A stretch of 64,000 nt of DNA, taken from assembly GCA_030867875.1 (NCBI GenBank), contig JAOWCC010000577.1:156418344-156482343 (forward strand), written 5' to 3'. The stretch's first letter is position 1, and every line of letters starts with the position of its first letter. Made by a program: the position numbers and the translations under genes. This stretch comes from Actinernus sp. WN-2022. Taxonomy: Eukaryota > Cnidaria > Anthozoa > Actiniaria > Actinernidae. The notes under the pieces were generated by a model. The model was not told the DNA's origin, ran no database searches, and saw only the letters and a program-made list of their open reading frames with translations. This document shows positions 36,701-48,700 of the stretch, in pieces.

Positions 36701-39700
36701 AAGATGTACATAATCATAACACTAGGCAGAGAAACAATGCCCATCTTAAACAAGCAAGAACAAACTGGGGAAAGCATTGTTTTACCTATCAGGCTTTGGA
36801 TGAGTGGAATTCCCTCCCATCCGAAATACGAGATTCGAACTCATTAGCCAATTTTAAAGCGCATTTAACTTTTTAACTTTTTAGATTTCTTATTGTATAT
36901 ACATTTTTATCAATTTTTACTTATCATTGTTATTAATTAGTTGTAACTATTCTCTCTAAACTTTATTTTACTTTATTAGTTATGTTACGCAGGGCCCCAT
37001 TGAAAAACTCCTCGGAGATGGGCACCCTGTCTAAACATAGTTATTATTATTATTATTTGATTTAATTTTTCTAGGACTGCAAATGGGGGGAGGGTCCACA
37101 TTTCGTCAATGCCCAACCAATTTTTTTGCCAAAAATATGATTTGAATATCACAAGAAGCGACTGTTTTAGACAAACTTTCCAAGTACATATTAATGGTCT
37201 GCCAATGTGCTAGAAATTGACTCCCTTTCCTTTCCCTCCCCTAGCTTGGATATTTTTGTATCACCAAACAAATAAACAGATCCCACTTTCATCTACCCAG
37301 TAGGGTAGCAAAAGTGTTTGCTCTCATGTCCTGTCTGGCAGGACAATGCTAGTCAAAGGCTAAGTAATATCTGGCACATTGGCAGTGCAGTTACATACAC
37401 ATAAATTATGTACTTGAAAACTATTTGTCTAAAACAATATTGTTGCTTCTTGTGATATTTGAGTCATTTTAGCTACAAAGGTACATACTTTGGTCATTGG
37501 TATATCTTTCTGTGGTTGGAATTTTGTTGGAGGTTTATTTAGTGTCAGATGCATTGTATTGATAATTTTGTCTTCTGCTTTGCCACCCTTGTAATGAGTA
37601 GTGAATTGTCTTAAAACTAGAGGGGAGGGAGGGAGGGTAAAATTGACAAAGGATACAATGTACACAACACATTTAATTCTACTTTTCACTTCACTAATGC
37701 AGATCACACACCAAAAATACACTTGAGGATCCTAAGGGTACCAATCAGCAAAAACTACATGTACATGTACATTGGACAAATGTAGCTGTTAAAATTAGTT
37801 CTAAAAGGAAAACAATGGTAAAAGAAATTGAATAAAAATATCCCTGATTGCTAATTAACAATTATTCACCGAAGTGGAGGTGAATAGTAGTGGATGTATT
37901 TGTCTTTGTGGTGTCTGAAATGCCCCCACAGTATTTGTCTTTGTGGTGTCTGAAATGTTCCCACAGTATTTGTCTTTGTGGTGTCTGAAATGTCCCCACA
38001 GTATTTGTCTTTGTGGTGTCTGAAATGTCCCCACAGTACATGTATTTGTCTTTGTGGGCCTTGGGACCCCAAGCTACATGTACAAAATTCTGGTTAGAAC
38101 ACAGTGTAATTACATACATTGCATATATTCATAAGACAAGTAAATTGTGTATACGTGTATTACAATGAAATACTGTTCATTTATGGTCACAGGATCAAGA
38201 TAATGAATCCTTAAAGGAAATTCTCAAGGCAAATGCAGAGAAGCCAGTAAAGATGCTCGTTTATAGCAGTAAAACCCTCAATGTCAGAGGTAAGATTCTT
38301 AAGCATGGACATGTAATTCTTCACATGCATGTGTATGTACATTGTACATATTTAACTTATTTTGTACATCATGTACATACAGTTATACATAAAATCATAT
38401 TCCTCTTTCTATACCTGTAGACTGTTAATACATGTGCAGAGCATCAACAATGTAGACCATGTCAAAGTTTTGCTTTAATGATATTGCAGTACCGGTATAT
38501 GCATTTAGTTTGCTTAAATTACAAATGTACATGTAAATACTTTTATTAATATAATTATGTATTATGTTGTGGTTACCACTGGTTCACATTATTGTATAGT
38601 ATTGGTGCTGTCAGTTTAAGTTTAGGTGTGTTGGAGGGTATGGTTTAATATTGCCTTTTTGGTAATATTGTGATTACTGTTAGTTTGATTTAGAGCATCA
38701 TCAAGGGGATGCAATTTTGGAGGTTCATGTACTTTGTATATCTTTAAAAGATTGTTTCATCGCTTTAAGGCCTTAATTGGCTTGACTGTCAGGTTGAAGG
38801 GTAAAACGACTTAATATAAAAAAAATACAGGAGTTGCAAAGGGGAGACTCTGGTTGATAATTATTACATACATGTACTATTTACTGTACAAATGTATCTA
38901 CAAAATGTGTATACATTACTATTATATTCTATATTATTATTAGTTTAATTTGTATTTTCAGTTGTTGAGTACTTTTATCATGAGTCCTGGCTCAGGTGAA
39001 TGGGCAACCATTCCCTACATGTAAACAACTTTAAATAAATTATTGTATTGTATTGTATATGCAGCATGTCCTTGGAGGTGGGTATATAGGAAAATGTGTT
39101 AAGAATGGCATGGTTAACAGTTGTTTGATGCATTTTAAGCAAACAAACTTTGTGGTTTAGCTGGGTTATGACTTTGATCAGCCCCTATGGTTGTTTCAGG
39201 TCCTGACTTTGATCAGCCCCTATGGTTGTTTCAGGTCCTGACTTTGATCAGCCCCTATGGTCGTTTCAGGTACTGACTTTGATTAGCCCCTATATAATGG
39301 TTGTTTCAGGTCCTGACTTTGATCAGCCCCTATGGTTGTTTCAGGTCCTGACTTTGATCAGCCCCTATGGTTGTTTCAGGTCCTGACTTTGATCAGCCCC
39401 TATGGTCGTTTCAGGTACTGACTTTGATCAGCCCCTATATAATGGTTGTTTCAGGTCATGGCTTTGATCAGCCCCTATGGTTGTTTCAGGTCCTGACTTT
39501 GATCAGCCCCTATGGTTGTTTCAGGTACTGACTTTGATCAGCCCCTATATAATGGTTGTTTCAGGTCCTGACTTTGATCAGCCCCTATATAATGGTTGTT
39601 TCAGGTCTGACTTTGATCAGCCCCTATATAATGGTTGTTTCAGGTCCTGACTTTGATCAGCCCCTATGGTTGTTTCAGGTCCTGACTTTGATCAGCCCCT

Positions 39701-42700
39701 ATGGTCGTTTCAGGTACTGACTTTGATCAGCCCCTATATAATGGTTGTTTCAGGTCATGGCTTTGATCAGCCCCTATATAATGGTTGTTTCAGGTCCTGA
39801 CTTTGATCAGCCCCTATGGTCGTTTCAGGTACTGACTTTGATCAGCCCCTATGGTTGTTTCAGGTCCTGACTTTGATCAGCCCCTATGGTTGTTTCAGGT
39901 CCTGACTTTGATCAGCCCCTATGGTCGTTTCAGGTACTGACTTTGATCAGCCCCTATATAATGGTTGTTTCAGGTCATGGCTTTGATCAGCCCCTATGGT
40001 TGTTTCAGGTCCTGACTTTGATCAGCCCCTATGGTCGTTTCAGGTACTGACTTTGATCAGCCCCTATATAATGGTTGTTTCAGGTCATGGCTTTGATCAG
40101 CCCCTATGGTTGTTTCAGGTCCTGACTTTGATCAGCCCCTATGGTCGTTTCAGGTACTGACTTTGATCAGCCCCTATATAATGGTTGTTTCAGGTCCGAT
40201 TTGAAATTCAGAGTGGTTTGACAGATTAAGGAAGATACATGTACATGTATATGTAATGCATGAGTTCATATTTTGTTTGGTGTTGATTTTAAGTGCAAAC
40301 AAGAAGGGTTTTTGAACTTGCATGTATTTCCCAGCTCCTCGAAATTCACAAAAGTCTAAGAAATGAAAACCTGTTTCCAAAGCAAATGGTTATTCATTTT
40401 ATCTCCAGAGTTTGGAGTCCATAGATCAGTGTTATAGCTTGGTTTCTATTATAATTAGCCATCCATCCATTGACATAATGATGCATTACCAGAATTCCAG
40501 CACCTCACAGACCTCAAACTTAACGGTCGTCCACTCATCCAAAACAAGTAAAAATTGAGAAAAACAAGTACATTTTCCCTCCACTCGGCCCCTGGACGAG
40601 TAGATTTATTTGTTCTCTAAATCAGAACCAGAAAATGGCACAAACAACGAAAACAGTTATGATTTTACCTGTGATCACCGACATGAACAAAAGCAAACAA
40701 AAAAAACACACCAGGCTTCGCTAGATTTTGGCAACTAGAGGTCTGGGCCCCACCTATCATGAATTGAATCATGGGAAACAATATGGCATTGTGTTCATAG
40801 TTTGTGTTCAAAGTGACAACATACCGATGTTTTACGGAAAGGAACAAATAATAATATATTGGGACCAGTGACTTTCCATTTTGGACTAGTGCATTTTTAG
40901 CTCACTGGTCCCATGGACTACCAAAGCCAAAAGTCAAGTTCAAGCACTGACCTCTAGATTTAATGCAATATTTTGGAGTTCCTTCAATGTTTTTATTGAG
41001 GTGGTTTTGGGTACCATTGGAGTCAATGAGTTTAATCATAAAAAAGCAAATGGTCCAGTGTCCTGAACATCAGAAGATACATGATTGTATGAACACATAG
41101 CAGCATGCGATTAAACACATTTCTTTTTAGGTGCATCCTGAAAGGGGATTTTTATACATAAAATAAATAAACAAATTACATAGTTTACGCACTGTACATG
41201 CATGTACGTGTACATTTAAAAAAAGGAACGATAAAGCAACCTTATTTAACATCGGTTAAACTCGTGACAGTCTGGTGTGACTGATAAACTCGAGGCCGAC
41301 ATGGGACCTACATGTACAATTTTACGTCCTTATCCTAGAAGACGTGAAGGTCTAACCATTCGCAGTTCAAGAATGAGATTGTTTCACAAAGGCAGCATCT
41401 TCTACTCAGTTATTTTAAGACCCTGAGTGGTGGTCCGGCCGTGGTTTGAACCTGCGACCTGCCACACATCAGACTGGAACTTAACCACTAAGCTAACTGG
41501 AAGGCAGTCTAAATCCTTCAGATCATGCAAAATAATTATTATTAACTTTGTGTCTTATTGCTTTGTGTTTACTATTTATTACAGAGGCCAGTATAACACC
41601 CAGTAACATGTGGGGAGGACAAGGACTGTTAGGTGAGAAGCACATGACTTAACTCTCACGCCATGCACCTAAATGGAAATAATGCTATTGAGAGTCAAGC
41701 TATCTCACTAGATCGGAGAAACGGGATGGCGGAAAATTCGAGATTTTCAAAGAACTCAAAACTTTTTATGTATTCTTGTTGGCAATTTTATAAGCTTTAA
41801 AATGATACATGAATGATTTATCTACGATGTTTCCTTGAGTGAAGGTATCCGGTAACCGTAATTAATTCTGAGTGGTACGTGTTTGATTGATGGTCGGCTA
41901 AATCAAATTTTTACAGACGAGATTTGAAACTTTCAGGGTTGCACTTCAATGAAAACTGTAACAAGTATGTACATGTACATAATAGAGTGAAACACGTTCA
42001 GGGAAACTGCCTTTAGTTTGAGTTGGCAGGAAGTTCAAGTTAATGTGAAGCTAGTCTGTAGTGGGTACTCAGTGTACAAATTATGTATTTATATTTGTAC
42101 CATAATGAATATAGTTAACTTTTAAATAATCTATGAACTAGTTAAGGATGTTTTGTCAAAAATGTTCAGCCTACATATTGCATATACATGTATGCTGTGT
42201 GTATAAAATCTTATGGATCCATCCTTATTGTATAAGTGGAATATTACTGTCAGTATTTAAGACCAAAAATGTGTAGATTGAGTATTTTAAATTCTTTCTT
42301 TCAATTCAGGTGTTAGTATAAGGTTCTGTTCATTTGATGGTGCCAATGAGAATGTCTGGCATGTTTTGGTAAGTCTTGTTATTGTGTAATACATGGCATT
42401 CTTATTGAAGCGAGTCTTTATCTACATTGTACATATAGCATCCTGTTAGAGCAGATTATGTATGAGTGGAACAAACTACGTATAAGTTGTCTGCATAATA
42501 GGTCATTTTTGTCGCACAATTTGCCCAGGCTGAAAATGCTACACAATTTGCCAATATTTCTTTTTGCACCCTATGTTATACATGTATGTACATGCACTTT
42601 AAGAGTAACTTCATAAAAAATTACATGTGAAATTAACCAAATGTTTCCCAATGTACATGTAGCCCAATTCCTTACATTTGGTGTGACTTTTGTCCACAGG

Positions 42701-45700
42701 ATGTTCAACCCAATTCTCCAGCTGACATTGCAGGCCTTAGATCAAATACTGACTATATTATTGGTGCTGACTCAGTTCTACATGAGGTAAGTAAACAATA
42801 TTACACCTCATGGAAAAATTGATACTACATGTACATGACTTGTACAATGTATCAGAGCTTTATTTATGTCCTTTTAATATTCCAACTTTGTGCACATGCG
42901 GGTGATTGGTTATAATGCAGGTGATTGGTGCTTTATCGGTGACCACAGCATACTTGTACTGTGCACTCAGTTTGAATATTAAAAGGGTTAGAGACTTTAT
43001 GTTTCTGTTTTATTTAATTAAATAAATAACTAAATACAGGCACTTGTTGACTGTATGATGATCTCAAAATGTCTTCATTTTGTCCTTTGGCCTCATGCAA
43101 TATTTATTATTTTTCATTCATCGTACAGTCAGTGCATGCCTGTATTTGTCAACAAAACATTAATGCCAGTCTCTAACACTTAAGTACATGTACAGTTATA
43201 TACATACATGTATACTATTATGTATTTGTATGCTGTATTAGCTTCAGAACTGGTCCAACAGGTCCAACAGGTTTCTCTAAAGGGTCATTTCTTGTCCCAA
43301 CTTGTACATGTATAGTGTGTGTTGGGCTTTTTACCCTCAGTCTGAGATGGGATATTACATGTATTTATTGGAAATTTCGGGCTGAATCGTTTTATTGTAA
43401 CTGTTTATTAAAGTGACCAAAGATAGGTATGGAAAACAGCTTTTTCAAGTCTGGGACAGGGAAGGGGTTTTTATGTCTTACAGTTAACTGTAGTACATTG
43501 TAAAACCATACATTTATAAATGTATTAATGCTAATGAAAAGAAAATGGCAAAACTTATGGAATTGTTTGTTCCATTTTCCTCTTACATTTGTACATGTAC
43601 CATTAAACTTTTGCGTATTACATTACTTTCATGTGCAATGCATGTTCTTTACCCTCAATAGTCGGAAGACCTGTTCCAGTTGATAGAATCTCATGAGAGT
43701 AAACAACTCAAGTTGTATGTGTACAATGCAGAGACAGATGGCTGCAGGGAGGTAAGTGCTCATAAAAAAATACACTAAATATAAGAGGCTGAGGCCTTGG
43801 ATGAGCTGAGGAGAGGTTGCTGTATTCTTCTACTTCTACTTTGTTAGCTGATAAAATGGTGTAACTGTACATCACATCGGTGCAAATTAAAAACAATTTA
43901 CAAAAATAACAACTAGGTTAATAATAATGACATGATAAAAGGAGACATACTTAGTAATATGATAAAACCATTCTCCTAATTCAATAAAATGTTGGCGTAC
44001 TATGGTCTTAAATTTGTTATTAATAATAATAATAATAAAGTCTTTATTTATAAAAGAGGGTAGCACTAAATAGCAAAGCTAACAAACTTGTGGCCCTCAA
44101 TAACTGACAATTCAAACTAGTTACATGTATATAAAAAGCTAAATTTCAAAACTATATATAAGATAAAAACGAGATAAATACACAACTTCATTAAAATATT
44201 ATTATACTATTATTAAAATATTAATAATGAAATAGAAAATGACAGACTATACAATAAAATAAAATAAGTTGATTTAGAGATTGTTGCTGCTTAAAAACAT
44301 AACTCCACATAGAACTCTTAAAGGAACTGATAGATTCTTTCTGTCTTAACGATAATGGTAGACGGTAGTCCTTCCTCCCTCAGTCTGTCTATGAAATCTA
44401 GGACATACCGGTACTACATGTACATGTAAGTTAAAATTAGAGTATCTTGTCTTAGTGTCGTATCTGTATCTTAATGTCGTTAATATTAACTATGCTACTG
44501 GGGAGCTTGTTCCACTCTCTAATAGACCATGAAAAAAAAACTATTGCTATGTTGATTACAGTTCGAATTTGGTCTCAAGAATAATATAGAGTTTCCATCC
44601 CTTGAAGTATGAGGTACCGAAATCAGGTACAAATCTCTCTCAATATTAACATTTTTGTAAACAACCCGGTGAAACATTGTCAACTGAGAGAGTCTCCTCC
44701 TACCCTCAAGAGATGGCCACTCTAACTTCTCTAGCATATTCATTCAAATATTTATGATACATTTTAATTTTGCTTACCAAAAATCTTCCTATAGAAACTG
44801 CCCCTACCATCTACAGTACATGTAAAATATCTCAGTCATTGAAAACAATAGTTTTGGAAAGTTTGGATTTTATAGCAAGAAAAGCAGTTTACAGTGTGAT
44901 TACTGAACCTGAGGCCACTTTATAGACAACGAGAACGAAACACGTTGCAAAACGAAAATATACATTTTATAGCATACTCCAAAATGTATCCATGCGATTT
45001 TCTTCATTTGAAAGACTTTGACTCCAGAACTAGTCAACCATATTCACCTCTTCCCGGATTGAAACTCAGCAAGTCGAAATGCTATTGTCTTGTAATCGAC
45101 ACTGATTGGCTGAGTCGAGTAACCATAAGCTTCGTTTCCGTTCTGCAATGCGATTGGTTTCAGTAGTCGCACTGAAAATATATTGCGGTTCAAAATCAGA
45201 GACTTTGTTAAATTCCTTGGTTAATTCACAAGGGTTCATTAGTTCATCTCCAAATTTATAAACTTTATTAGTTAACATGTAGAGTTTATTCTCCTGAAAA
45301 CATACACCTTCAACTTTATGCAAATTAGTCCTGGCCATATTTGTATTTGGTCAATAAGATCTGCTAATAAATGTACATGTGATTAATAATAACTGTTTCA
45401 ATACTAACCAGTGAGCAATATACATGTAAGTGATGTTTTTTTATTTGAATTTCAGATTACGATTACTCCAAATAGTAACTGGGGAGGTGAAGGAAGGTGA
45501 GAAGTTGTACCATTTACATGTCTACGGCACAACTACATTGTACTGTAACTGGGCCACTTGAGGTCGGTACACACGAAGGGACAAGTCCCAGGGATGTGTC
45601 GTGGGGACAAATCCCTTGTTGTGTTTACACAAAGGGACGTGTCACGGGGACAAATCCCTTGTTGTGTTTACACAAAGGGATGTGTCGTGGGGACAAATCC

Positions 45701-48700
45701 CTTGTTGCGTTCATACGAGGGGACTTTAGCTGTTGCATGCAGGGACATTGTGATTTTATTAGATGCCTTCGTAATGGCTTGTGGTAAAGTAAAATGACGC
45801 TTTGCGATTGGTTTATTTTAATTTTGTCCCAGGGAGGAACATGTTGCATGAGCTGTTCACAGAAGGGGACAATACAATTTTGTCCCTGGGACTTGTCCCC
45901 TCAATTCAAACCAGTTTTTGTCCCCATGACAAGATTTTTCATGAAAATTGGGTCGTTCACGTGCAGGGATTAGTCCCTGGGCCTTGTCCCTTCGTGTGTA
46001 CCAACCTTTAGAAAATGAGAACTAAACACATTGCAAAACGACAATATAGCATTCCAAAGTATAAATGGTAGCATATCCATGCGATGTTCTTCATTTGAAA
46101 TACTTTGACTTCAGAACTAGTCCACCAAATTTGGATTTTACCAGATCGAAGCATGAGCAAGTTCAAATGTTATTGTCTTGTACTCAACACTGATTGGCTC
46201 AAATAACCATAAGTTGGAATGCTCTGTTTTCGTTCACAAGTGTGACTGGTTCTCGTTGTCTAAGTGGCCCTGTGATTGGTTCTCATTATCTAAGTGGCCC
46301 CGTGATTGGTTCTCGTTATCTAAGTGGCCCTGTGATTGGTTCTCGTTGTCTAAGTGGCCCTGTGATTGGTTCTCGTTATCTAAGTGGCCCTGTGATTGGT
46401 TCTCGTTGTCGAAGTGGCCCTGTGATTGGTTCTCGTTGTCTAAGTGGCCCTATGATTGGTTCTCGTTGTCTAAGTGGCCCTGTGATTGGTTCTCGTTGTC
46501 TAAGTGGCCCTATGATTGGTTCTCGTTGTCTAAGTGGCCCTGTGATTGGTTCTCGTTATCTAAGTGGCCCTGTGATGGGTTCTTGTTGTCTAAGTGGCCC
46601 TGTGATTGGTTCTCGTTGTCTAAGTGGCCCTGTGATTGGTTCTCGTTGTCTAAGTGTCCCTATGATTGGTTCTCGTTGTCTAAGTGGCCCTGTGATTGGT
46701 TCTCGTTATCTAAGTGGCCCTGTGATGGGTTCTCGTTGTCTAAGTGGCCCTGTGATGGGTTCTCGTTGTCTAAGTGGCCCTGTGATTGGTTCTTGTTGTC
46801 TAAGTGGCCCCGTGATTGGTTTTCGTTGTCTAAGTGGCCCTGTGATTGGTTCTCATTATCTAAGTGGCCCTGTGATTGGTTCTTGTTATCTAAGTGGCCC
46901 TGTGATTGGTTCTCGTTGTCTAAGTGGCCCTGTGATTGGTTCTCGTTATCTAAGTGGCCCTGTGATTTGTTCTCGTTGTCTAAGTGGCCCTGTGATTGGT
47001 TCTCGGTTACAGTAGTAGCACTGTAAGTCAAGAGTGTGTGAATGTGTGTAATAATGCGCACATGTATCCTGTACACCATGTACATGTATGTGGACAGTAC
47101 AAGGTCCCTTATGAATGGATTTGGAACGTCCTTTTCCTCAATGGAGGTAGGGATCCATGCATTTGATAAAAAATATACATGTACATATTTAACAATTGTA
47201 CGGTACATGTACATCGTATGTCCTCTTATTATTTAACACGTTTCCGCCCAAAGAAAAAAGAGTAAGAGAGAATGTACATATGTATGAAAATGGGATTACA
47301 CAGTACCAAGACTCTAACATGAAAGCTTATTTAGGTTGAAACGGGAAATCAGTTTATTTTCTTCCAACTCACTTTACTTTGAATTTATCACTTGAAAATT
47401 AAAAAAATTATCGTACAAGAAAAATAATAGGAAAAATAATAGGCCAAATGTTTTTTTTATTAAAATGCCTCTTTCGATTAGGAGCCCCCTGATTAAACGC
47501 TCCCTTTTGGACATGAAATTCGTAATAAGCACCCAGGCTGTTTAATCCAGGAAATACTGTATGTACAAATGTATACTGTATCAGATATTATAATATAGAT
47601 ACGATAGTAAATCTACGCGCGCTCTGATTGGCTAAAAAGCCATGTTTTATGATAGTATAAAACAGGGCTAAGGCTTCTTTATTTGTTAATTCTACTAGAC
47701 TGGCATGTGCCGTTTCTGACCAATAAATCGTATCAGAATAACACCGGAGCTGCTGTGTTTTTTTTCATGTGGCTCTCTACCGATAAAATCATTTTGTGCT
47801 GCAGAGTACTGGTAGTCCTCGCCTGGCCTCTCTTTCGACCGCACCGTAGACTGGAGATCGCGGGAAACAGTAGATATTGTATGCGCATGCTTAAAACTGT
47901 CTAATCAGGAATAAGGTAAAATTCGCGGGAATATACGCGGGGTTTACCGAATAGATGTTTCCAGTTGAAGGTTTAAAATGGCCGATTCTCAATGCAGAAT
48001 TTGTCGCGACATTTGTCCTCCCGTAGCACAGACACAAACATTTTATTGCTGTAGATTCTTTATTGCTTCTCGTACGGCTGCATGTACCACTAAATCCTTC
48101 AGAGCATTAACACTTCGTATTTACACTTAGATCAAAGGTTCAAGTCCATGTATTTCGCCAGCTTCACTGCTGTTACCCCGTGCTCCTTTAGTTTAGACAT
48201 TTGATCATCCATCAGAGATACGAGTGGAGAAATCAAAATTATAATTGACAAATTACAAGTCTGTTGTGGTGAAGATTTTAAAGAATCACATACGAAAGGA
48301 AATACAGTATGCCAAACCCAGTGCTGAGGTTGACGAACACATCTTCCCTTTGCATACATTGAATACACACCGCGGCAAAACGGTATGCTCAGCTGGCCAA
48401 AAGAACGAAGGCTCTGCTCTCAAATACAAATTACCGAGGGTTTCAACTTTTTTAGTAAATAATTTTATAACTTAGTAAACTCACAATGAATTACAAATTA
48501 AGAAAACTTCAACCTGTTAAAGTCTTAGGCTTAGCTTTTAAGTAGTTTTCTTAGTTTTTGACAAAACAGTTCACAAATGAATGCTTTTAAGCAGAAACGT
48601 TAAAATCACGGCATGTGCCTGTTGTTTCATTTCAGTTTTCGCGGGAAACTGGGGGCGGCCGCGCGCGGACAGGAATAGCAAATACGCATGCGCGTGACGT

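Larger units (their letters stand above)
45551..47023 (+). mobile_element. MITE, expanded copy interrupted by a second MITE
   Basis: The left tip GGGCCACTT (45551) is separated from its continuation TTTAGAAAATGAGAAC (46007) by the nested element at 45562-46006. The body matches the copy at 44903. The right end carries about 25 extra units of 30 bp before finishing with CTCGGTTACAGTAGTAGCAC. Confidence 0.6.

Noticed and set aside
45497..45849. Open frames over the GTCCC-rich block
   Set aside because: They are generated by the internal triplication of the nested MITE at 45562-46006.
46178..47026. Long plus-strand open frames (282 and 273 residues) and a 184-residue minus frame made of repeats
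   Set aside because: They are by-products of a 30-bp non-coding array whose period is a multiple of three. Frames on both strands stay open together, no splice context exists, and the array lies in a GORASP intron.
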